Positions 58,581 through 64,000 of a stretch of DNA of 64,000 bases are shown here, in pieces. A program made the position numbers and the translations under genes. This stretch comes from Corynebacterium striatum ATCC 6940 (GTDB lineage Bacteria; Actinomycetota; Actinomycetes; Mycobacteriales; Mycobacteriaceae), in the NCBI RefSeq assembly GCF_000159135.1, contig NZ_GG667531.1, forward strand, positions 130,263 through 194,262. The letters are read 5' to 3'. The notes under the pieces were generated by a model. It worked only from the letters and a program-made list of their open reading frames with translations, was not told the origin of the DNA and searched no databases. The stretch's first letter is position 1. Each line of letters starts with the position of its first letter.

Positions 58581-58637
58581 ATGGGGACGATTTCCATTAA
58601 GCGCCGATAATGAAAATTGGCGTAGGATCGTCCCCAT
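58581..58637. promoter_or_regulatory. 11-base perfect inverted repeat around the alcohol dehydrogenase promoter
   Basis: ATGGGGACGAT (58581-58591) and ATCGTCCCCAT (58627-58637) are exact reverse complements with 35 bases between. The right arm overlaps the -10 (TAGGAT, 58623-58628) and reaches the first two bases of the start codon. If transcription starts near the ATG, the left arm is not in the RNA, so the repeat would act in DNA, as an operator pair. Confidence 0.6.
58623..58628 (+). promoter_or_regulatory. Candidate -10 box for the alcohol dehydrogenase gene
   Basis: TAGGAT ends 7 bases before ATG 58636; there is no ribosome site (TCGTCCCC precedes the ATG). Confidence 0.5.
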
Positions 58638-59688
58638 GCCTATTAAGACAAAAGCTCTGCAAAAGACCGCGCCCGATGCGCCTTTCAAGGTAGTAGATAT
58701 CGAGCGCCGCGATCCTCGTGAAGACGACGTTGTCATCGATATCAAGGCTGCTGGCATCTGTCACTCCGATATCCACACCATTCGCAACGAGTGGGGAGAG
58801 GCCCACTTTCCGCTGACGGTGGGCCATGAAATCGCGGGCGTAGTTTCCGCAGTCGGAGATAAGGTCACCAAGTTTAAGGTCGGCGACCGTGTGGGCGTTG
58901 GCTGCCTCGTGAACTCCTGCGGCGAGTGCGAGCAGTGCCAGGCCGGAATGGAACAAAACTGCCTTAATGGTGGCGTCGGAACGTATAACTCTAAGGACGT
59001 GGACGGCACCATCACTCAAGGTGGTTACGCCCAGAAAGTCGTGGTTAATGAGAACTTCGTCCTGAACATCCCTGACTCCCTTGACTTCGACGTCGCGGCA
59101 CCTTTGCTGTGCGCAGGTATTACTACGTATTCGCCGCTGGCTCGCTGGAACGTGCAGGAAGGCGACAAGGTCGCGATTGTGGGCCTTGGCGGTTTGGGCC
59201 ACATGGGCGTCCAGATTGCTGTAGCCAAGGGTGCTGACGTAACTGTTCTTTCTCGTACCTCCCGAAAGGAGAAGGAAGCAAAGGAACTTGGTGCGGCGCG
59301 CATTCTTGCGACGAATGAAGAGGAAGACTTCTTCAAGAACCATCGCGGCGAGTTCGACTTCATCCTGTCTACGATTTCTGCGCAATACGACCTAGAGGCT
59401 TACCTAGGGTTGCTGAAACCACGCGGCATCATGTCCGTTGTTGGCTTGCCACCAGAGGCGCTGTCGCTGCGTATGAACCGCATCATTAGCGGCGGCAAGG
59501 TGCTCACCGGTAACAACATCGGCGGCATTGCGGAAACCCAGGAGATGCTGGATTTCTGTGCCGAACACGGCTTTGGCGCAGTGATTGAAAAGGTCAGCGT
59601 CGACGAGGTCGATGCGGCGTATGACCGCGTGGTCGCGGGTGATGTGAAGTTCCGGTTCGTTATCGATACGGAGACTTTCCCGGAGTAG
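58636..59688 (+). CDS. Zinc-dependent alcohol dehydrogenase (cinnamyl alcohol dehydrogenase/YahK type)
   Basis: A 350-residue medium-chain dehydrogenase/reductase. The catalytic zinc ligands are Cys42 in GICHSD, His64-Glu65 in VGHEIAG and Cys159. The structural zinc is held by Cys95, Cys98, Cys101 and Cys109. The nucleotide loop is GLGGLGHMG (183-191); SRTSRK after the second strand suggests NADPH. The family reduces aldehydes broadly. It is a single gene with its own promoter inside a large inverted repeat, so it is probably induced, perhaps by aldehydes (inference). Confidence 0.92.
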   Translation: MPIKTKALQKTAPDAPFKVVDIERRDPREDDVVIDIKAAGICHSDIHTIRNEWGEAHFPLTVGHEIAGVVSAVGDKVTKFKVGDRVGVGCLVNSCGECEQCQAGMEQNCLNGGVGTYNSKDVDGTITQGGYAQKVVVNENFVLNIPDSLDFDVAAPLLCAGITTYSPLARWNVQEGDKVAIVGLGGLGHMGVQIAVAKGADVTVLSRTSRKEKEAKELGAARILATNEEEDFFKNHRGEFDFILSTISAQYDLEAYLGLLKPRGIMSVVGLPPEALSLRMNRIISGGKVLTGNNIGGIAETQEMLDFCAEHGFGAVIEKVSVDEVDAAYDRVVAGDVKFRFVIDTETFPE

Positions 59689-59840
59689 GAGCTGGCCTTG
59701 GTGCATTCCCCACGGGGTGAGGTACGTCATGCTTTTTATGGAAACGGCGTAATCTCACCTCGTTCTTTAACGTCATAACGTGCGGCTTTCCGTATCCTGG
59801 AAAGGGACTATCGTCTATCAAGTAAGGCATTGAGACACCC

Positions 59841-61271
59841 GTGTCTTTGAAAAATATCCTGTCCATTTCTTTGTCCTTCGTTGGACTCCTTGTCGGTGCT
59901 GGTTTTGCCACTGGCCAGGAAGTCGTGCAGTACTTCACGTCCTTTGGCCTGTCCGGCGTGTGGGGAATTGTTGTCGCCGGCATCGTTATGACGCTTGCGG
60001 GCACCGTGTTCCTTCAGCTGGGAAGCTACTTCCATGCTTCTGAGCACAATCAGGTCTTCCGCGAGGTAACTCACCCATTCATCTCGCGAATCCTTGACGT
60101 GGCTGTCATTTTGACGCTCTTTGCCGTGGGCTTCGTGATGCTCGCCGGCGCGGGTTCCAACATGGAACAACAATTCGGCTGGCCTGCTTGGGTTGGTTCT
60201 TTGCTGATGCTGGTCATGGTGATTGCCGTGGGCATGATGGACGTCAGCAAGGTTTCCCAGGTGATTAGCTTGCTGACTCCGACCATCATCATTGCGGTCC
60301 TCGGTGTTGGTATCTATACAGCGCTGAATATGCCGGCAGACCCGAGCGCGGCCATCGCTGCATCCGCAGAAATCGAGTCACCGATCTCTAACTGGCTGGT
60401 ATCCGCGCTCAACTACAACGGTCTGGCTCTGATTCTGGCCGTGTCCATGTCCCTTGTTATTGGCGGCGACAATATTAGCCCGCGTGAGGCCGGCTGGGGC
60501 GGCGTCGTCGGCGGCGCTCTCTATTCGGTACTCATGGGCGTTGCCGGGTTTGCATTGCTCATGAACTCCCGAATGCTTGGGGATTCTGATATTCCGATGT
60601 TGACCTTGGTGGATTCCATTCACCCAGTGCTCGGCGTGATCATGGCGGTCATCATTTATCTGATGATCTTTAATACCGCGATCGGAATGTTCTACGCCCT
60701 GGGTAAGCGCCTTTCCTCCGGACATGAAGCCCGCTACCGCATCATCTTTAGCGTTGGTTGTGTTGCTGGTTTCGCGGTGTCCTTCGCCGGCTTTAAGACG
60801 CTGATGCAATACGTGTACCCGGTTCTTGGTTACATGGGCATTGTCCTAGTCTTCATCTTGGCGGTGGCGTGGCTCAAGTCGCTCGGCCAGATTAAGGATG
60901 AGGGCATACGTCGTGAGCGAATCCGCGCACTGCTGCACCTGAAGCTGCACCCGGACAAGGAATATGATGCGGAGCGCTTTGACGACGAGCTCGGCCAGCA
61001 CATCGTTGACTCCAACATGGAGGATGAGGCGCTTTTCGACGACCTTGCTTACGAGGTCGCCGAGTCTCTCGACAGCGATGACGACGTTGATTTCGATAAG
61101 GAAGTGTGGGAGGAAAACCGCAACGATGCTTCCTTCTATACCGAGCGTGACGCTGTAGAAACAGATCGCACGGAGGAAGAGATCAAGGCCTGGATCGAAG
61201 AAACGGGCGCATCCGGAGACCCGGAGGAACCCGTTGAAGAAGCTACCGAAGGGGAAGAAGTCGCGAAATAG
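59841..61271 (+). CDS. YkvI-family membrane protein with acidic C-terminal tail
   Basis: A 476-residue protein. The first 340 residues hold about 10 membrane helices and match the YkvI family, distant relatives of LeuT-fold transporters: LLVGAGFATGQEVVQYF near 16-32 is the broken first helix, and SLVIGGDNISPREAGWGG lies near 210. The C-terminal 130 residues are soluble and strongly acidic (Asp/Glu-rich from about 365), which is unusual for the family. GTG 59841 has no clear ribosome site. The substrate is unknown. Its stop is 5 bases from the stop of the Nramp-like gene on the other strand. Confidence 0.75.
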   Translation: MSLKNILSISLSFVGLLVGAGFATGQEVVQYFTSFGLSGVWGIVVAGIVMTLAGTVFLQLGSYFHASEHNQVFREVTHPFISRILDVAVILTLFAVGFVMLAGAGSNMEQQFGWPAWVGSLLMLVMVIAVGMMDVSKVSQVISLLTPTIIIAVLGVGIYTALNMPADPSAAIAASAEIESPISNWLVSALNYNGLALILAVSMSLVIGGDNISPREAGWGGVVGGALYSVLMGVAGFALLMNSRMLGDSDIPMLTLVDSIHPVLGVIMAVIIYLMIFNTAIGMFYALGKRLSSGHEARYRIIFSVGCVAGFAVSFAGFKTLMQYVYPVLGYMGIVLVFILAVAWLKSLGQIKDEGIRRERIRALLHLKLHPDKEYDAERFDDELGQHIVDSNMEDEALFDDLAYEVAESLDSDDDVDFDKEVWEENRNDASFYTERDAVETDRTEEEIKAWIEETGASGDPEEPVEEATEGEEVAK

Positions 61272-61276
61272 CTTAA

Positions 61277-62551
61277 CTAGCCGCCAACGAAGATCTTGAT
61301 GAGCTCGTTGACGCAGATATATACAAACGCCGCCGAGATAATGGCCATCAACGTGTTGACGAACCAACCGTTGCGCCACTCGCGCGGCGTGTGCCTTGTG
61401 TTGAGCAATATCAATAGGGTGAGGCCGAGGAATGGCATGAAGAATGCGCCGAGGACACCGTAGGCAATAACGAGTGCCGTGGGCTTGCCCAGGAAGAGCA
61501 GCAGCATCGGTGGGAAGGTAAGCCACAAGACGAACCAGCGGTAGTACTTGCCACCCATCTGCGTATCGGGGTGTTCCTGGGGCAGCTTTTTGATGTGCCC
61601 GACGTAGTCGGCGAACATCATGGAAACGCCGTTCCACACGCCAAGAACGGAAGACAGCGCGGCGGCCCAGAATCCAATCAAGAAGACCGGTGCCATGAAG
61701 CTGCCATAGCGGTCACGGAGCACGTCAGCGAGATCAATCAGTCCCTTATCGCCCTTGGAAACAGCGATGTTGGCCGAGTAAAGCAAGTCGCCGCCGATGA
61801 TGAGCATTGCAGCAACAAAGATGCCGGTGACCACGTAAGCCACGGTGTTGTCGAGGCGCATGACGCGCATCCACGGAGGGGAGTCCCATCCTTTCTCATG
61901 CAGCCAATAGCCATAAGCGGCAAGTGTGATTGTGCCACCCACACCACCGGCAAGAGAGAGCACATAAACGAATGAGCCCTCTGGCAGCGTTGGTACCAAG
62001 CCCTTGAGGATTTCTCCGATGTTGCTTAGCGATAGGCAGGCGATTCCCACCACGGTGAGGAACATGATGCCCACCAAGACGGCGATGGTCTTCTCGAACA
62101 TTCGGTATTGGCCGGCCCAGGTTAATCCGAAGCCGATGAGGCCGGAGATGACGGCCCAGGCTACGAGTGGGACTTGCGGGATGAGCGCGTGGAGAGCCAT
62201 GCCGGTGGCGCTCATGGCGGCGGCACCGTACACAAATCCCCAGATGATGATGTAAGGGGCGAAGTACCAGGAGGTCCATTTACCGAGGGATGACCAACCA
62301 TGGAACATGGTGTTGCCGGTGGCCAGGGTGTAGCGCCCGACGCCCTCGACCAAGACGATCTTCATGATGGTGCCCGCGATGCAGGCCCAGAGAAGCGCGA
62401 AGCCGTACTTCTGACCGGCGATGAGCGTGGCGACCAAGTCACCAGAACCAACGCCGGTAGCGGCGGCGACGAGGCCAGGTCCGATTACTTTCCACTTCGG
62501 TACGTCCATATGCCCACTAGCGGGAGGTGATGAGGATGCGGGGGTGCTCAT
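61277..62551 (-). CDS. Nramp-like transporter lacking the canonical metal-site motifs
   Basis: A 424-residue protein with 11 membrane segments and the overall Nramp fold. The TM1 metal motif DPGN is replaced by GSGD (35-38, in TGVGSGDLVATLIAG), and the TM6 MPH motif is missing (GGTITLAAYGYWLHE near 208-222). Transport of manganese or iron in the usual way is therefore doubtful; magnesium-type or non-metal substrates are alternatives. CAGGAAGG precedes the ATG, partly inside an inverted repeat. It is convergent with the YkvI-like gene. Confidence 0.7.
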   Translation of the reverse strand: MSTPASSSPPASGHMDVPKWKVIGPGLVAAATGVGSGDLVATLIAGQKYGFALLWACIAGTIMKIVLVEGVGRYTLATGNTMFHGWSSLGKWTSWYFAPYIIIWGFVYGAAAMSATGMALHALIPQVPLVAWAVISGLIGFGLTWAGQYRMFEKTIAVLVGIMFLTVVGIACLSLSNIGEILKGLVPTLPEGSFVYVLSLAGGVGGTITLAAYGYWLHEKGWDSPPWMRVMRLDNTVAYVVTGIFVAAMLIIGGDLLYSANIAVSKGDKGLIDLADVLRDRYGSFMAPVFLIGFWAAALSSVLGVWNGVSMMFADYVGHIKKLPQEHPDTQMGGKYYRWFVLWLTFPPMLLLFLGKPTALVIAYGVLGAFFMPFLGLTLLILLNTRHTPREWRNGWFVNTLMAIISAAFVYICVNELIKIFVGG

Positions 62552-62562
62552 GGGTGCGCCTT

Positions 62563-62587
62563 CCTGTAAATCGAAATGTTTTACAGG
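62563..62587 (-). promoter_or_regulatory. Inverted repeat between promoter and start of the Nramp-like gene
   Basis: CCTGTAAA (62563-62570) and TTTACAGG (62580-62587) are perfect 8-base arms with a 9-base spacer, just upstream of the gene. The arm nearer the gene overlaps the ribosome site. A -10-like TATTGT (minus strand, 62590-62595) lies immediately beyond. It could be an operator or an RNA hairpin hiding the ribosome site. Confidence 0.5.
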
Positions 62588-62666
62588 TCACAATAGAGTA
62601 GCGCCCGGCGCTCTGGTGTGGTTTTGAGCACTCGACTTTGTAACCGGGCGGCTTTGGCGCCGCTGA

Positions 62667-62711
62667 GTGCGACTAGTGAAGGCACGACTGGTGAAGGCGC
62701 GATTAGTGGAG
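62667..62711 (-). repeat. Three imperfect 15-base tandem repeats at the 3' end of lysE
   Basis: Units begin at 62667, 62682 and 62697 and share the pattern G-x-G/A-CGA-C/T-T-x-GTG-A/G-AG. The last unit contains the lysE stop codon, so the array is partly coding. Confidence 0.6.
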
Positions 62712-63371
62712 CAGGAGCTTGGCTGTCAGCAGCATCATGACGCAGCCGATGGCGAAGTTGACGTAGCGCCAGGTAGTGGGCTTTGCCAGGACGTGGGACA
62801 GTTTGAAGGCGCCATAACCCACGGTGGGGAACCAGACTGCGCTCGCCATGATTGCGCCTGCAGCGAAGACCCAGCGTTGATCGCCGTAATGCTGGGCGAT
62901 ACCGCCGAGCATCACCAGGACGTCGACGTAGGCGAGTGGGTTGAGCCAGGTTAGAGCCATGGCGCCCATGACTGGCTTGACCCAGGTGCGCGACTTGGTG
63001 CGCTGCTTGGTCATGACGGTGGTGGCGCCGCCAAGCTCTGTTTCATTAGGGGCAGACGGGGGCGTGCTTGAAACGACGAGTGCTTCCTGTTCCTTTTTGA
63101 ATGCATCCCGGAAACAGGTAAAGCCAAAGTAAATCAGGTAAGCCGCGCCGAGGTACTTCATGATGATCAGGCCGGTGGGGAACTTCTCCACGAGCACGCC
63201 CATGCCGCCTACGCCGGCGTTGATGAGGATGACGTCGCTAAGCAAGCAGGCAAGGATTATGGCACCGATGTGGTCGCGTTTGACGCCCATCTTGATGATG
63301 TAGGCATTTTGGGGGCCGATAGCGACGATGAGGGAGAGGCCAAGGAGGAAGCCTGCGAGCAAAACTGACAT
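62703..63371 (-). CDS. lysE: LysE-family basic amino acid exporter
   Basis: Exports lysine and arginine in C. glutamicum. The 222 residues from ATG 63371 have about six membrane segments, the family signature LIVAIGPQNAYIIKMGVKR near 14-32, and the conserved MALTWLNPLAYVDVLVMLGG near 138-157. A polar loop with VMTKQRTKSRTWVKP lies in the middle. TTG 63395 is an alternative start; neither has a good ribosome site. It is divergent from lysG, as in C. glutamicum, where LysG activates lysE when basic amino acids accumulate. Confidence 0.93.
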   Translation of the reverse strand: MSVLLAGFLLGLSLIVAIGPQNAYIIKMGVKRDHIGAIILACLLSDVILINAGVGGMGVLVEKFPTGLIIMKYLGAAYLIYFGFTCFRDAFKKEQEALVVSSTPPSAPNETELGGATTVMTKQRTKSRTWVKPVMGAMALTWLNPLAYVDVLVMLGGIAQHYGDQRWVFAAGAIMASAVWFPTVGYGAFKLSHVLAKPTTWRYVNFAIGCVMMLLTAKLLLH

Positions 63372-63416
63372 GCTTTTAGTGTGCCCACGCTGCAAGCTGA
63401 AGTCCAGTTAAAGAAA

Positions 63417-63431
63417 CTAAACCTAGTTTAG
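63417..63431. promoter_or_regulatory. Palindrome in the lysE-lysG intergenic region
   Basis: CTAAAC, a CTA spacer and GTTTAG form a 6-3-6 dyad that overlaps the lysG -10 box. LysR-type regulators bind such dyads and repress their own gene, so this is a candidate LysG site. Confidence 0.5.
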
Positions 63432-63434
63432 AAT
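63429..63434 (+). promoter_or_regulatory. Candidate -10 box for leaderless lysG
   Basis: TAGAAT ends 6 bases before the lysG ATG and overlaps the palindrome at 63417-63431. Confidence 0.5.
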
Positions 63435-63440
63435 AGCTTC

Positions 63441-64000
63441 ATGAACCCAGTCCATTTGGAAACTTTGCTGGCCATTGTTGAGGAAGGCAGTTTTGAGGAT
63501 GCCGCCGCTGTGTTAGGAATCACTCCTTCGGCGGTGAGCCAGCGTATCAAGGCGCTCGAGCACAACACCGGTCGCGTGCTCTTGCATCGCGCCACTCCGG
63601 TCACTGCCACGGAGGCAGGAGAGATTCTTGTGCAATCTGCCCGGCGCATGGCGCTGGTGCAGGCGGAGACCGATGCACGCTTGCAGACGAGGCTTTCCCG
63701 TGTGCCCTTGACGGTTGCAGTGAACTCGGACTCCCTGGCCACCTGGTTCAAGGAGGTGGTGCGTGATGTCGCGACGCGCGGCGAGGTGGCCCTGCGTATC
63801 CGTATTGAGGACGAAGCTCGTACGTTGGCGATGCTGCGTAGGGGAGACGTGCTTGGTGCGATTACGCGCGAGCACACTCCCGTTTCAGGTTGTGAGTCGA
63901 CGTACCTCGGCACCATGCGCTATTTCGCGGTGGCGGCGCCCTGGCTGGCGGAAGGCTTTGATAGTTGGGAGACGCTGCCGCTGGTGGGCTATGGTCCCAA
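63441..64000 (+). CDS. lysG: LysR-type regulator LysG (3' end cut by window)
   Basis: Activator of lysE, of the ArgP/LysG group. The visible 186 residues have the N-terminal winged helix-turn-helix (LETLLAIVEEGSFEDAAAVL, then ITPSAVSQRIKALE, residues 5-39) and the first part of the ligand-binding domain (LTVAVNSDSLATWF near 90). The gene continues past the window. Its ATG follows a -10 TAGAAT by 6 bases. Divergence from lysE with a 69-base gap matches the known C. glutamicum arrangement. Confidence 0.93.
   Translation, partial: MNPVHLETLLAIVEEGSFEDAAAVLGITPSAVSQRIKALEHNTGRVLLHRATPVTATEAGEILVQSARRMALVQAETDARLQTRLSRVPLTVAVNSDSLATWFKEVVRDVATRGEVALRIRIEDEARTLAMLRRGDVLGAITREHTPVSGCESTYLGTMRYFAVAAPWLAEGFDSWETLPLVGYGP

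Overview
The window is a contiguous piece of core chromosome from a high-GC actinobacterium, almost certainly a Corynebacterium. The evidence is the gene order (rho-prfA-prmC-tsaC-wecA-atpIBEFHAGDC ... glgB/glgE ... etfBA-iscS ... mnmA ... ligA ... gatCA ... pfkA-gatB ... lysE/lysG), which as I recall it is also the order in C. glutamicum. NucS in place of MutSL, a single-cysteine ArsC of the mycothiol type and many leaderless promoters also fit. I cannot name the species. I see no prophage, insertion sequence, CRISPR array, rRNA or tRNA gene. The coding density is high, and only one stretch without a gene exceeds 300 bases (upstream of atpB).

Layout. 1-3813: molybdenum cofactor genes (moaB/mog fragment, then mobA, moaC, moeA, moaA on the minus strand). 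3885-5729: an acyl-CoA synthetase. 6012-11959: rho, prfA, prmC, tsaC and wecA. 11988-20126: F1Fo ATP synthase, closed by a strong terminator. 20305-22988: a DUF2550 protein, NucS, a zinc-ribbon protein, a thiamine-binding-type protein and a CnoX-like protein. 23264-26853: DctA-type symporter, peptide-binding lipoprotein, ArsC-like protein. 26880-31058: glgE-glgB glucan synthesis. 31126-36858: ABC ATPase, Nudix, methyltransferase, etfBA and cysteine desulfurase.

36929-43692 is more variable: an esterase/aminoacyl-lipid synthase pair, an HNH nuclease, a GH25 lysozyme and a spermidine-synthase-like protein, with two convergent gene overlaps. 43786-50445: mnmA, a MetE-like protein, an ATPase gene with a premature stop codon, a DnaQ-type exonuclease, ligA and a HAD phosphatase. 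50463-58551: an ACT protein, gatCA, a siderophore-interacting protein, a small membrane protein, an MFS exporter, pfkA and gatB. 58636-64000: a zinc alcohol dehydrogenase, two unusual LeuT-fold transporter-like proteins, and the divergent lysE/lysG pair (lysG runs off the right end).

I did not find an obviously new multi-gene system. The best unexplained signals are small: an 11-base perfect inverted repeat bracketing the alcohol dehydrogenase promoter; a duplicated terminator arm after pfkA; three CGGGGTGG elements about 91 bases apart before the atp operon; an atpB-atpE intercistronic hairpin; a nonsense codon in an ATPase gene; a Nramp-like protein without the metal-binding motifs; and about 20 genes whose start codon lies 6-9 bases after a -10 hexamer.
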